Source: Cycas panzhihuaensis
Taxonomy: Eukaryota; Cycadophyta
Direction: 5' to 3'
Assembly (NCBI GenBank): GCA_023213395.1
Contig: CM041465.1
Location: 238,459,741-238,523,740, forward strand
DNA: 64,000 nt
The notes beneath the pieces were generated by a model. It saw only the letters and a program-made list of their open reading frames with translations, was not told the DNA's origin and searched no databases. This document shows, one piece after another, positions 22,412 through 35,372 of the stretch. Positions within the stretch are counted from its first letter, which is position 1. Each line of letters begins with the position of its first letter. The translations under genes and the position numbers were made by a program.

Positions 22412-25366
22412 TGCACCTCTAAGGGTCACTAGGAATCACTACACTCTAGTTAATGCTAATGTCAAGGACTAGGAACCTAGAGGTACAAAAGATATTTAGC
22501 TTATCCTCAAAAGGTGCTTGTACACTTGAGCATAGGTTTGAGGGACCTACAACATGCATGTTTCCTTACCTACTTTGAAGGGTTATGGTTTAGAATGATT
22601 GAGTGGTATGCTTAGGTGATGAAGAAAGGTTGGTGTCCATGGGTTACTGAGTAGCCTAAAGGTTCTCCTATCCCCATTTTAAAAAATAGGAATGAGAGCT
22701 CCTTTTTAGAAAGAAGGTATGGTAATAGATACAAAATGAATGTAGGATGAGAGGTCTTAGATTGTTTCCTTATTACCTAAAGGGGTTGCCTTTAGGGTTT
22801 AAGAGGAAGGTAGGTTTTCCTTTGATGCAAGTCTTATGACAAATGTTATGGTTTTGCTTGTTTGAGTGTTATCTTGTTATAAAATATGAAGTTTTATGTA
22901 AAATACAAGTTACTGTTATGTTGTTTGTAAAATAATTAACTAGAAATGCATATAATTACAATCCCTCACTCTCAAACTCACTCTCTTTTCTTTTTCTAAA
23001 AGGAACTGGAAGCTATATGCCTAAAAGAGATTCAACTTTACTTTTATAGAGGAGAGGGAAAGATGAATAAGGTTTTATGAAACTTTCTTCTTTCAATTTG
23101 TTTCCTTTTCATGCAAGAAAGAAACACTCTTTTAAATTAGGGTTTTAACCTTATTTCTATATGTAATGTGCATATGAAAATGAGAGAGGGAATCCTTTCC
23201 TACTATGCTCCTTCTTATGAAGAGGAAGGGAGAGAGCATTAATATATATATTTCCTTTCTTTAGGGTGTTTTCCTTTCCTATGGATGCAAAAGAATATGC
23301 TATGCAAAAGTAAGACTTTACCTTTGCTACATATACATATGCAAGTTATAGTAATCTAAAGATGAGTTTAAAAGGAGGCAAGTAGGGAGAGAATAAGTTG
23401 GAAGGAGTATACCTGATTAGTGATGCTTGAAGGTGACCTTGGCTTAGTTCCTCCCTTACCCTTTCCTTGCCAATGACACAAGCTCCTTCTTTACCACAAG
23501 AGCTATTAGAGATAAGTGGGGCTTTCTTACTTTCCCAAGGTCAAAAGAAATGTCGCATAACAAAATAAGAAGGAAAGAGGAAAAAAGAAAAATGCACATT
23601 AATAGATATGATACTAAAACATAAGCTAATATTACCCTATGATGATGGTTTCTTCTTATCTCCTTCGCTAGTGAGTGAGAATAGGCTTTCTACTAGCAAG
23701 AACAAAGAAAAACCCTACCCACAAGTAATACTGTGTAATATGTACTTATATGAATATTTTACAATAGGTTTGTTCTCTCTTTTTGTTCAAAAGAAACAAA
23801 TTAAATATTACTTCTCTTCTCATCAAAATCTAGGCATGCAAAAAGTGTAAAAAGAAATAAGAAGAAGGGAATGAAGATGAAGGTGCCTTAGAATGTCATG
23901 GCCCCTTAACAAGTATAGTCTTACTAATGTGATAAGAAAGGTGCCCGATTTAGCAATCTTTAGCTAGGATCCATGGGTAAAAATAGGACATTATGGTGAG
24001 ATACAGAATCTCAAAGGTAAGCAACATGTTACTTATCAATTGGTATGGTAGTAAGGTTTTGTATTATGGAAGGATATGTGTGCATAATGAAATGGAGCAC
24101 CTTGTGGTGTTAGTAGGGGATTATATAATGAGAAGGGGGGGTGAAGAAGTCAGCACTTGCACCTCTTTTCCCTTCCCTAAACTCCCTTAACTAGTGGATG
24201 TGCCACTCATTCCCTTCCTTAATATCCTAGGTTGATGGTTAGGAGTTTCTAGTTCATGGGGAATGGTTTCCTAGGAGTTATAAGTGGAAAGATATGATTA
24301 AGGGTATATAATTTGGCTTCTTCAAGCTAAATGCTAGATAGAGACAAGCTTAATAACAAGAAAGCAAAGATGACTAATAGAAATATTTACTTAAAACCAA
24401 AGGATGGTTGGATTTTACCTATTTGCTATGAGTGAACTTCATGTTTATGAGAAAAGCTTATTGATAGAGGCCCTTTATAGCAATTGAAAAGGGTCCTTAT
24501 GGAAGATCCTTAAGTGAGGAAGGAGGAAGAAGAATATTATAGATTGTAGAGGCTAACTTGAAGAGTATGCTTACCAAAATTTGTGTTCTTCCTATGAGTT
24601 TCTCCCTCTAAAATGAGTATTTTCTATTCTGTGCAAGAAGTAAAAAAAATGATCATGAAATTGATTGTGTAAAATGATGAATGATCAAAATAAAATGGAG
24701 TTTTTGTGATTTAGTCTACTCTCTAACTAGTAGGCCTTGATATAGGTGAATCTCAAGGCAAGAAATGTGTTAGAGGGGTGCATTAAATGTAAATCTATAT
24801 ATTACTTATAACATTTTGGTTTGTAATAGTCACATCATAAATATCTTCATGACATCATAAAGATATCTATAGGGTGTAAATATTAGAGTGGGGTGGATAA
24901 AAATCAAAGCAAGGCAGAGGTAGGTTATCAAAATTAATTAAAATTAATGAAAATTAAAGGGGAGCTTGATACCAAGGTTTAGGAACTCCTCTCTAGACCC
25001 TTGCAAATTAACCCAAGGCCATCTAAGCAGCTAATAAATTGAAAGAAAGTATAATAAACACAAAATTGAGTCACAACTTGATGAAAACAATAATAATTGA
25101 GGTGCCAAAGTGTAGGCAAGGTGTCTTTTCAGCTAGGAGACCACTATAGGGGCTCAAAGATGCCATTGGACTAGATTCTTGGTTGTCATAAGAAATAAAT
25201 AGTCATAAGCAAGCAAAGTAAATAGAGTAACCATACATCCAGGTGGCCAAACAAGAATCATATGTAGCAGTGATTATAAAGAGTATAATAAAAATAAAAG
25301 ATAAAATACATACCTATATTTATCTATGCTATGAACTCCAAATCCATTCCCAATAAGCGAGAAATA
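22412..25366 (-). repeat. 3' LTR of element E
   Basis: About 2.95 kb. The right edge, ...CGAGAAATA, followed by a PPT, matches ...CTGGGAAACA plus PPT in element 2, with the terminal CA changed to TA. The stretch at 22500-22550 resembles the LTR landmark at 8360-8400. It is strongly AT-shifted. Several minor coding-like stretches inside (for example 23608 and 23993, plus strand) are chance frames. Confidence 0.65.
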
Positions 25367-25378
25367 TTGGCCCCTTGG
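25367..25378 (-). other. Polypurine tract of element E
   Basis: Minus strand CCAAGGGGCCAA directly upstream of the 3' LTR. The next 60 bases to the right also match the 3' untranslated region of element 2 (40716-40765). Confidence 0.6.
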
Positions 25379-26055
25379 TAGTATAACCTTGTCACTCTAG
25401 AGAATGAGATGACAGTAAATGTTGTCAACATATATGTCACCAATAGAAATGATAAATAAGGAGAAAGTATGTAGATAACCAAGGGGAGTAGTAAGTGCTA
25501 CAACAGATGCATGGATAAGAGGCACATGTTGAGGGGGAAGACAGGTTCATGACCAAATCAAGCCCTAAGTCCATGACCATAAACCCAAAGAACATGCGAA
25601 CAAGATGGAGAAGGGGTGACTAAGGGGGATGCCCTTAATGGCATACAAAATGGGTAGCATAACACTAAAGGTAGGGTTCAAAAATATAGAAAGACCATTG
25701 GGGATATGAGGAGGTATCCCATTACACCAAGAAAGGATATGAGCCAAGTAGGGGTTTTAATAGCCATAATTTAACCTCATTAGCAACCATTATTTAGAGG
25801 TGAGAAGAAAAACAAAGGTAAAGAGGGAAAGCCATCCTTAGAAGCTCTCTAAAAGGTGATCTACTAAGTGGATAAGGAGTCACCTTAAAGTTAGAGGTGA
25901 TACTCAAGGATAAAGTTATCTAGGCTATCAACCTTGTCATTCTAACTATGAGGAATATACTAAATATTGACCAAGGAGAAGTGGGATAACAAAGACTTGG
26001 TAGTCATAGTGAGAGACCTTAATCTAGGGTAAAGGGCTTGGTAGGTCTAGGTCAA

Positions 26056-26346
26056 CTAGGATACTATGATTTGAGAGTCGCAGTATAGAATGATAGGACC
26101 ATGACATAAGTGAAGTGCATTAGTTAGGGCCTCAATAATGACTCTATACTTTACTTCATTATTCATGGCCTTGAGTAAATAGATCCTAGAACACATAAAA
26201 TCATGCTTAGAGGGATTGCAAATGATCCAAGCTATGATAGAAGGCCTCAGGTTGCCATGACTACCACCATCAGTATAGATGAGTAGAGCCTTGGACAAAA
26301 AGATAGTTAGAACCTCAAGGAAAAGGAGGAGAGATGACTTTTTCAA
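26056..26346 (-). pseudogene. Archaeal-type RNase H (aRNH) of element E
   Basis: Same domain as at 15976: YTDGGSHGNLRPSIIAW, MNNEVKY and YCDSQIIVS. The middle catalytic Glu (NNEAEY in the family) is Lys here, a single G-to-A change, and probably inactivating. It lies about 0.7 kb from the PPT on the gag-pol strand, in the same place as in A and 2. Confidence 0.75.
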
Positions 26347-27479
26347 GGAAAGGACACTAAAGAAGAGAAGTTATGTAAAGGACGATGAGTCAAAAGAATC
26401 ACAATCACACAAATGATCACTCTACATGAGGAGAGAAGGAACCTATAACTAGGTAACTAGGCTCATGGAGGGTCTACCCTATAAAAAGGAGGAGGGTAAT
26501 GGAGAGGATAAACTTATTAACTAGGGTCTAAGGTTGATATAAGACCAACAGAGGACTCAACTGGGGGACTAGATCCTACTAGGAGTAAAATAGGTTAGAA
26601 CAACTATGAAAAATGGAGTCAGCTTATCAAAATGAGTCCATGGAGTATAATCATAGGTAGAGTTTTGAATGGGCAAAATCTAGGGGTAAAAAGGCTCCTA
26701 ATGAAGATTAAAAGGGCATAATTAATGCTCATAAATACAAGGAAAAATAAAGGAAACAAGGATAAGCTCAAGGAGATGGTTCAGGTGACTTAATCAAAAT
26801 AAGAAAAGGCAATGGAGCCCCAAGGAGCTTAGTGCATAAAAAGGGGATGAGTGAAGAAAAATAGATTCATTTTTACATTCGCTTATAAGATTAGGAGAAG
26901 AATATATCTACTACCCACATGCTACCAATTATAGGAGACCCTATTAAGAGAGATACGATTGTTAGATCAGGATATGGGAGGAGTCATTGGCATTACATGG
27001 GAGCAATGGTGGCCATCAGACCAGATCCAGTATGCGTATCTTAGCCCTAAGCTTTTTATCTACATCTTTCTATTTTGCATTTTTAGAAGCTAGATTGTGC
27101 ATATTTAGGGAGTAAAAGACCAAATTAAGGGCTTGAGAAAGGCTAAACTAGCGCTATAGGAGGCTCTACTCTCAATGGACTAAGTCTCTATCTATATTTT
27201 TTAATTTTAGTATTTAATTCTTTAGTTTTTAGGAGAAATTTTTTGTACCATAGATTTTTTGTGATATTGTAGATATTCTTGTAGGGTATAGGAATAATCT
27301 GTGGGTCCCACAAGTTTATTTACAGTGTCATGAATAAACCTGTGGGGTAGAGACATATATTAGAAAAATTAATAAAATTTCCTATCTTACTCTAATTTTG
27401 ATGGCTTTGGCTTCATTGAAGATAGTTTTGACTCATTAGATGATAGGTTACTAACTAATGATGTCATAGATGAATTTTT
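26347..27479 (+). promoter_or_regulatory. Leader and promoter region of the antisense gene in element E
   Basis: Non-coding and collinear with 41500-42640 of element 2. CATAAAAAG at 26835-26843 stands where element 2 has TATATAAG, and the following 50 bases align (ATTCATTTTTACATTCGCTT against ATTACATTTTCACAAGCTCT). A degenerate motif region with GTACCATAG lies at 27245-27350. Promoter role inferred. Confidence 0.5.
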
Positions 27480-28292
27480 AGGCTATTATAGTGGATAATT
27501 GTAAAAACATTAGGTTGTTAAAGTTAGGCTTCACAGAGGTGATAGAGGCCCTAGACAAGGAGATAATGAGGTATTTTAGACTATTATAGATTATCATCTC
27601 GTAATATTGTGCCTTATACAAGGCCTTACTGATAGATATAGTGTCACATTAGGATTGCCATCCGCACGTTTTCCGTCTCCCTCGGGTGGGAGATGTCATG
27701 ATCAACCTAATAGATATAAGGAGGATTATAGGGGTTACTACTAGTAGTGCACCTACCTTGCTAAAAACTTTACCTAACAATGATGGAATACATAGAGAGG
27801 TGGCTTAATTCTTTGATAACATGGGCTACTAGGATAGGAGAGGATTGTCCCTTAGGATGATTACATCAGTAGATATTCTTTAGGTGAGGAAGATGATTAT
27901 TTTTGCTATTCTATTCTAGATCTTTCAAAAATATAACTATAGAGATCTTCTTGGAGGATGGATGGAGACCATGAGGAGGTATGAGATAGGATATAGATTC
28001 AATTAGGCTACCTTAATAATGGCTAACCTCACTGCCTAGCTCAACGATATTTGGGCTACTAGATGGGGTGGGCACTCCTACTACTTGCTATTGTAGTGCT
28101 AGGCTTTTTATGACTTCTAGGGAGTGGGACTAGTGATAGGGCCTTAACTAATATTAGCCAGTAGTCCTCTCATCCATCAGTGGCCATCATGATTCAATAG
28201 TATAGGAGAGCTAGAGTAGGTGAGGAGATTAGTTGCTATCATATCACTAGACCTGCTAATGATTGATGACTTCATAAGTCAACCATTAGTAT
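27480..28292 (+). pseudogene. Antisense PMD-type gene of element E, front part
   Basis: Aligns with element 2 from about 42680 to 43510. Visible motifs are HPHVFRLPRVGDV followed by a DIRRIIGVT-like segment, which is the PMD signature region, and later a Trp/Asp-rich segment matching GWMDAVHRCEAD of element 2. Many stops. It breaks after a motif equivalent to TDYTLDP of element 2 and resumes in frame at 55533. Confidence 0.7.
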
Positions 28293-28676
28293 TGTCTTAG
28301 GTGGACCTAAACTAAATATCTCTCAATTAGTGGGATATTCTCTTTATTTTAATTAGGACTTGGAGATATGAGGTTTAAGAAGACTAAAGCAACAACCTTT
28401 GCCCAACTATTAAGGAGGAGCCTTCATCTAATTATATCATCAAATAAGATATGAATGAGGGATGTGATAAAAGGATTGGATATATGGAGGTGGTAAAATC
28501 CACTAACCTATACAACTGAGTGAAGGAGTTCTAGATTTAGAGCTACTCTAACAATATCTTCTATGTCCTTCCTAGTGACTCCTATCCTTTAATATTTTCA
28601 ACCTTTTGAGTTTTACTTAGATAAAGGGGAGGGTTAATCAAATGAAAAGGTTCTCTTTCATTTTTTTTTTTTTGTA

Positions 28677-28756
<80 letters not shown>

Positions 28757-30635
28757 AATAGAATGAAACAAAATAAACCTAGGTGATCTATGAAGCAATA
28801 AGGGCTATTCTACCTTTAGCCAACAAGAAAAAGGAACTAGAACTAGGTGCATGTAATGTGTTTTTTGTGTTTTATTTTTTTAATTACTTTAGAGTGAAGC
28901 ATGCTAATGCAAATATAAAACTATCCCTTAATATACAATATGCATACTTCATGATAAAAGGAAAAATATAGCAACAATAGATGCAACACACCATGCAATT
29001 ATTTATGCAAACTTTCAAAGAAATTAACAACATGCAATGCTAGTTAAAAGAGAGATTTTAAGGATGTGTTACTGTTATTTAAGATGAGTTTTAAGACCTT
29101 TTAAAGTTACATGCAAACTACAAAACCTCAATTACAATTGGTTATACTAGATACTAGCCACACAACTTTAAGATTCTATCTTAATTGGAGCAATAAAAAC
29201 TCCAAAAGGATCCTTGAATCTCCAATAGTTTGGAAAATCAAGCATGCACTTTCTATTCAACACTTTAAAGTTTCTTCCTAAGGAAAAGAAAGTAATCTTA
29301 AAAGTGAAATTAAATAAACAATGAAACTTATGAAATCAAAACTTCCTTCTTAATCCATAAATCTACTTTAGAATAGCTATTTTCTTTCAATTGATCAATC
29401 TTTTCCAAGTTTTTCCTTTAAAATAGGTAAATAGAGGAAAACAAAAAATAACAAGGGCTAAACTACAACCAAACAAAGCCAAAAAGGATGATAATTTGCT
29501 TGGAATACAGGATACTATGCAAGAATAAGAAGGGGTAGCTATTTGAATGGTTGAGAGGTAACCATGTCCCACCTTAGCCTATCCCTTATAAACCCCACAA
29601 AGGGTTGAGCTTTTAGTTGATATTCTAAGCCAAAAACACATACAACAATACCATAATAACTAGACAAAAGAAAGAGTAAGTTTTAAGCAAAAGACAACCT
29701 TCAAAAAATTAGTGAAATAAGTGAAAACTACATACGAAAGACCTTACCAATTTAGAAGAGCTTTAAATATGAGAACTTTGAGACAAACCACAAAAGATGA
29801 AGATCAAATTATTAATATTAGAATATTAGTGAAGCAGTCACAACATCAAATTTCTCTCTTGATTTCACCCAGAAGCATATCTTCAAAATCAATCTTAAAG
29901 TGATAGCAATAACAATCCTAAAAGAATCTCTTAAAATCACTAAAAATCCATATAAAACTTTAATAATTCACCACTCTAACTCACCATTATGAATTATAAA
30001 AACCTACTCCTCATTCCTAAGCATCGAAAGGATAAGATTCTATTAAATTTTGGTGGTGGCATGCAAAAATCTAATGCACTGGTTGAGTTTTGTATACATG
30101 ATAGTAAAATATGCGACTGGTCACATTTTTAGACTTACAAAAATATGACTTTACTCTAAAAACATGACTAGTCATGTTTTTTGCAACATTAAAAATGTGA
30201 CAAATAGGAAGTGAAAATTAACTCATTATAAAAGATAAAAAATAATTGTTATTAATAAATTGAGGTATAAATGACTTAATTAATAAGAAAAATAACCTAA
30301 AAAGTAATGGCAATAATGAGTATAAGCCCAAAAATGAGTTAAAAAAAAAACTAAGTGAAATCAAGAATAAAACATAAAATAATAAGTTTTAAACGAAACA
30401 TTGGATTAAATTGATCATGAAAGAAATTTTAATACCATAGTCTCAGTCATTGGGAGGTGATAGTAAAATACAGATCACATCATCATTTATCATAAAGCAA
30501 AAATCCAATATTAATTCATTAAAGCATGGCCTAACTAATCATAAACAAGTTTATCATTCATTCTTCTCATGAAACCATACAAGAAACACATTAAAAGTTA
30601 TAAATATAAATAAGAGGCCAAGTTTTGGTAAAACA
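28293..30635 (-). repeat. 3' LTR of element Y
   Basis: About 2.34 kb. Left edge TGTCTTAGG, right edge ...GGTAAAACA followed by a PPT. The last 278 bases match 55241-55527 closely. A dinucleotide tract (28676-28752) and a landmark near 29555-29610 (CCCACCTTAGCC ... CCCCACAAAGGG) sit in the same order as in the LTRs of elements 0 and 2. Coding-like stretches inside are short and unsupported. Confidence 0.62.
28660..28752. repeat. T run and (TG)n(TA)n microsatellite
   Basis: A run of about 13 T, then GTATG and TG repeats passing into more than 30 TA units. It lies within the Y LTR at a place where LTR 2 also has a TA tract (38918-38939; 52904-52920). Confidence 0.95.
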
Positions 30636-30649
30636 TTTATCCCCTTGAC
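30636..30649 (-). other. Polypurine tract of element Y
   Basis: Minus strand GTCAAGGGGATAAA directly upstream of the LTR start TGTTTTACC. It defines the LTR edge and the orientation of Y. Confidence 0.6.
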
Positions 30650-30973
30650 ACCTGAAACTCCTACTCAAAGAAGAAAGTAGGATGATGAGAGGTGGTAATG
30701 ATGAAGATGATTATTCTTTCGACCAAACATAATAGGAATCAAACGAAGCATATAAATGATGAGGTGAAGAAGCTCTATAATTTAACTTTGGAATAGATTT
30801 CCTATGGTAACAAGACTAAAAGGATTCTCACTAATAAGTCTACCCAAAAGGGCAAGGTTTCTACTGTGAAAAGGTCATTATTTATATCTTTCACCCAAAA
30901 GAACTAGGTACTTATCAATATTAAAAGCCTACCTAAAAAGGTTGGGTATCTATTATCACTAAAACCCTATTTG

Positions 30974-31180
30974 ATATCCATAAATTGGATGGGACTTTGC
31001 TACCAAAATACCCATAAACTAGATAGGTCTTTACCATCAAATGAAAACTACTTACTACCCACAAACTGGATGAGACTTTACCACCAAATGAAGACTACCT
31101 ATTACCCATAAATTAGATGGGACTTTAACACCAAATAAAGACTAGCTATCTTCCACAAACTAGATGGGACTTTAATATAC
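30974..31180. repeat. Tandem array 1 in Y 3' untranslated region (about 48-base unit, about 5 copies)
   Basis: The core CATAAACTAGATGGGACTTT followed by ACCACCAAATGAAGACTA recurs about every 47-49 bases, with the first and last copies partial and an internal deletion in copy 1. It lies close to the PPT of Y. Confidence 0.88.
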
Positions 31181-31253
31181 AAGTGGTCATAGTTTATCTC
31201 TTTTTAACCAAGTGTCAGAGGAAAATCTTTTTGCCAAAGCAAAAAGGATAGAT

Positions 31254-31707
31254 TGTCATAGTTTATAAGGTCATTAATAGGTGACTTTTTAGAGAAAACC
31301 CATCATAGATTAGCCTTATTAATGGGGTGAGGAATTTTAGAGATCATTTATCATAGTTTAGCCTCATTAATGATCAAATTTAGAGGGTTCCCTATCATAG
31401 TTTAAGCTTATTAATAGGTAGAAGGGACTTAGAGCTAGGTTCTTGTCATAGTTTTAACTCATTAATAAGTGAAAGAAGGCTCAAAGCAAGGTTCCTTTCA
31501 TAGTTTTAGCTCATTAATAGGTGAAAGAAGGCCTACAACAAGGTTCCTATCATAGTTTTAGCTCATTAATAGGTGAAAGAAGCCTCAAAGCAAGGTTCCT
31601 GTTATAGTTTTAGCTCATTAACAAGTGAAAGAAGGATCAGAGCAAGGTTCCTATCATAGTTTTAGCCTATTAACAAGTGAAAGAATACTTAGAGCAAGGT
31701 TCCTTTG
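31254..31707. repeat. Tandem array 2 in Y 3' untranslated region (about 52-base unit, about 9 copies)
   Basis: The core CATAGTTTTAGCTCATTAAT plus AGGTGAAAGAAGG and CAAGGTTCCT recurs about every 52 bases. The right-hand five copies are close to each other; the left-hand four are diverged and shorter, a pattern of one-sided homogenisation. No coding function is seen. Confidence 0.92.
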
Positions 31708-32469
31708 AGACAAATGTATAGAAAGAGTGAACATGGGGTGATAGATTATGTCTCCAAAGGAAGATGAGCTCTAGGGAAAGTAATTAGATCTCAAAATGAT
31801 AATTAAATCTTATCAAAGCAAATATAAATAAATTTCAATATTTTAAGGTAATTTTGATGAGAACGATGGTTGAAAAGGGATCATAATTTTCTTTGATAGG
31901 TTCCATGAGAGTTAGAAAAGATTTTGCTTAAGAAAATAAAGAAAAGCCCCTCCCTATTTGCAAGAAAATTGATGGAAAAGGATTTAATTTTTACAAGAGA
32001 GAAGAGGAGTAAAGGAGGTAACCAAAGTCCATTTCTCTTATTTTTGAGGCATTTAAGAGCTCTTTTGGACTGAGGAATAGCTCTAGGGGATCATCATCAA
32101 TAGCATGGAGCAGAAAGCCAAATACTCGGTAAGTTAGGATTACTATTTTTGTAATTTTTTAATTTTTAGTATAGTAATACAATATGACAACCATGAGCAC
32201 TACACTAAAAACATGATTAAGTAGTGAAAAATATGATAATAGGGCCAAAAATATGATTTAATAATTTAAAACCATTTGAAAAAGTCACATTTTTAATTAT
32301 GAAGTCACATTTTTGAACTGTGAAGTTGCATTTTTAATTATACAACCATACTTTTGAACTTTACTTGGGAAATCTTAAAAAAATAAAAATTTTAAAATGA
32401 AATAAAAGAACTAACATGAATTTAATGACATGATACATGCCCTACATATAGTTGATACATAAGAAAATG
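31708..32469. other. Non-coding spacer of element Y
   Basis: AT-rich sequence between the arrays and the antisense ORF. By position it would hold the promoter and leader of that ORF. I see no clear TATA box equivalent to those of A, E and 2. Short AT-rich repeats around the words ACATTTTT and ATGATT occur at 32205-32360. Confidence 0.4.
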
Positions 32470-34250
32470 AGGGGATGGCCATTAAGAAGCTAGTTAACCA
32501 ACTAGACGAGGCAGGATGGGGGATTTTGAGAGCATGTGGACTCTCACGGGTGAGTGGGTCAACTCAACTAGTCATGGAGCATGAGATCTTACATGAATTT
32601 ATTAATTACTAGTTCCCAGGGTGTAATATATTTTAGGTATGGTCTATCGAAGAGATTGAGATCTCTCTAAGAGATGTGGGGAGGATCTTAGAGGTTAGTT
32701 AGTATAGAGAACAAGTGAGGCTCATCATAGTGACTGATAAGGAGTCCCAGATGGCATGTAGAAAGTACTTGACAAGCTTTGCTAATTAGATTAGTCAGCA
32801 TGGGATATCAGTGGAGGCTATTCAGACAGTATACAACATCCTTGTGGTTAGGAGGATTATTGCTCTAATAATTATTTATAGGATAGCCAGAACCTAGAAT
32901 TTCATAGGAGTTTTGGCTCAGTAGACTAAGGTAGGAAGGAGATGTGAGTAGGGGATCTAAATTAGTTAGGGATAGTATATAGTAGATAGTATTAGCCATC
33001 ATCTATCCAGGATCAAGAGGATAGGGAGGGGAGGTTTCTCATATAGCTCATTCTTAATGTGTTAGCTATATGACCATATTTCACTTTTGAGACTAGGAAG
33101 TAAGCTAAGAGAACTAAATATGATGGATCTAGGGATGAATAGGTGGTACATGAGGTCAAGGATCTATAATAGACCAACTATCATAACTAGAAGTACACAT
33201 AGGCATGTCCTCAGTAGCATGACAAGGAGATAACTCGTGGAGGATGTATATACAAGGCTGCTGGAATGGAACGATGATGAGATGGATGTTGCAAAGAGGG
33301 CAGCAGTAGAGGAGGCTCCCATGGCTAGATGAGGGAGAGGGAGAGGATAAGATGGAGGAGGGTGAGGTAGGAGAAAATATAGGGGTGGTGGAAAGATAGG
33401 ACTAGGAGGCAAAGGAGGTACCTCATCTAGTAGAGGAGGAGTGAGCCATTAGGTGCTTTGGAGAGAAAGCAGAGAACCTGTGGAGAGTAGAGGAGGCTCT
33501 ATATAGAGCATGGAGTTAGGCTCAATAGATGGATAGGGCAGAGGCAAAGGGAGTAGAGCAGGAGAGGACAAGGCTACCCAAGAGGCTCCCCATGAGCCAT
33601 AGGAAGGGGGAACACCATCAGTTAAGGAGGTAATGGGAGCAGAGCTAATAGGAGGAGGGGAATCACTAGGTATGTTGTTTAATTAATTTTTCTTACATGA
33701 TGTCATACTTTTATTTTCTGAGGACTTTATTTTCCAAGGGACTGATCATAAGTTACATGTTTCCATTGGATAAGTGATGAGATGGTGACCTTAAGGGAGG
33801 TATAGAGAACACTTGAGGTGATATTCCCCTATGTTCTAATATCAAAAGAGATGCTAACATGGAACATAGTGGATCCTAGACTGTTAGGATATCATATTGA
33901 TTATTATAACCCTATTCTTCAAGCCCAATATATTTTCATGGATATGAGGGCAGAGCTAAGGATGCTTGAGCTAGAGCTTAAGACAAGTGAGGATGAGAGA
34001 CAACACTCATACAGGATGACATTGACTCAAGTAGGCACATGATATACTCCATCAACGAGTGTTATTATACAACAGGGACAACACTACCTTCCACTCTGTG
34101 GGGAGTCTACATATTGGGAGACTTTAGGCAAGAGGGAAAGGGTAGATCCAAGTGTCTGAGAGGGATCTCATCAGGAGTCTTAGAGATAAGTGTATCATGT
34201 ATTGTATATGGAGATAGGAGGATGATGAGAGGCATTTTATGAGACTCAGT
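32470..34250 (+). pseudogene. Antisense ORF of element Y, divergent N-terminal half
   Basis: Plus-strand coding-like sequence with few stops for its age. The first part (32470-33110) encodes CGLSRVSGSTQLVMEHEILH and an EEIEISLRDVGRILEVS-like segment. The position of the latter recalls the PMD core (strand then D[IV]..ILG[LV]), but the text differs from the copies in 1, 2 and E, and I do not recognise it with confidence. A Glu/Gly/Arg-rich segment follows, then a putative intron (33670 to about 33774, GTATGT donor). The final exon (33780-34250) has the same start as the other copies (LREV..TLEVIFP) and a helical charged segment. Confidence 0.6.
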
Positions 34251-35372
34251 ATGTATCATGAGTTATACGAGTGACAAATGTACTGTATCTTTTGTTATCA
34301 TATATATACAGATAATTTTCTCTTAAAAACTTATGTATAAATACTTTTCTCTAAACCCTTTTCCCCCTTATTTCCCTTTTTGAATTGAGCATAAGATACA
34401 TTCATTAGATTGATTGTCTAAAGAAACATGTAATTAATTTTATCATTTTTTACTTTTTTTGTTCTTTTATATCTATATACATTTTTTTTGGATTTTTGTC
34501 ATGGTATGTACATGATAGTTTATACTCATTCTAGAGTGTAGGATAATTTATACTCATTCCAAACTAAAATAGTCTAGGAAAGAAAATGATCACAAGAAAG
34601 AGTAAAACTAGAAAATAAATAAAAAACAAAATAGAGTAGGTGAAAGGTTTACTTATTTTATTTCTATAAACTTAAAACCATCTGAAATAAATGGTAATAG
34701 GTTTATAGAAACAAAGATGGAATGACATGAATCCCCTAAAAAGGAAACTCATATAACTCACATCATACTCCTAACAAATCATATAGATGTAGAATGAAAT
34801 TCATATTTATATAATATATCATGAAGAAAATAAGTTATTTACTACATGAAAAATTAATCTCACTTAATAAACAACTAGTCATCTAAGTATATTGGATTCC
34901 TCTTTGGCTCCTTCCAAGGGCAAGAAGCTTTTAGGGACTTGTCCCCTACCAAGATACTCCATGGCCTAAGATTCCCACGTGGGTCTGTGCCTTTCAAGAA
35001 CTTCATCTGAATCTTTTACTTATCATCCCAATCTTCAAACTACTCAAATCTATATTTTCACAGACCAATAGTTTATACTCATTACAAAATGGTAGTTTAT
35101 ACTTGTTATAGAGTGGTAGTTTATACTCGTTTTAGAGTGAAAGTTTATACTTGTTTCAAAGTGAAGTTCCCTAGCTAAAAAGATGAAAGTCAACCAAAAT
35201 GATCATCTAGGATAGAGGAAATAAGAGCATTAACTTCAAGATTCAGGAAATGAGGTATATACTAAATGATAACTGAAGCAAAAAGGGATAACAATGATGA
35301 AGCATGATGATTAAGGAGAAGGAGTTGTAGAGAATGAACTTGATATATTCCAACCAACTAATAAACTATAAC
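34251..35372. other. Non-coding sequence of element Y with short tandem repeats
   Basis: AT-rich, with no pol motif on either strand. It holds four 24-base units at 35069-35164 and two related units near 34515-34566 (TAGTTTATACTCATT core). Confidence 0.5.
35069..35164. repeat. 24-base tandem repeat, 4 units
   Basis: Units of TAGTTTATACTCGTT plus TAGAGTGA type, each 24 bases, with a few substitutions. The same unit appears twice more near 34515-34566, suggesting an originally longer array that was split. Confidence 0.9.

Larger units (their letters stand above)
22412..28292 (-). mobile_element. Element E, left half: 3' LTR to front of antisense gene
   Basis: An old, strongly decayed minus-strand member of the family. 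It contains the 3' LTR (22412-25366), PPT, aRNH, leader and front of the antisense gene, which breaks at 28292. The matching back half starts at 55528. I interpret the two as one element split by about 27 kb of later insertions (see findings). Confidence 0.75.

Noticed and set aside
28783-28971. Small open frame after the TA microsatellite
   Set aside because: It lies inside the Y LTR, is short and low-complexity, and has no homologue in the other LTRs.
30974-31707. Possible CRISPR-like array
   Set aside because: The units are contiguous tandem repeats with no unique spacers between constant repeats, and the context is a plant retrotransposon.
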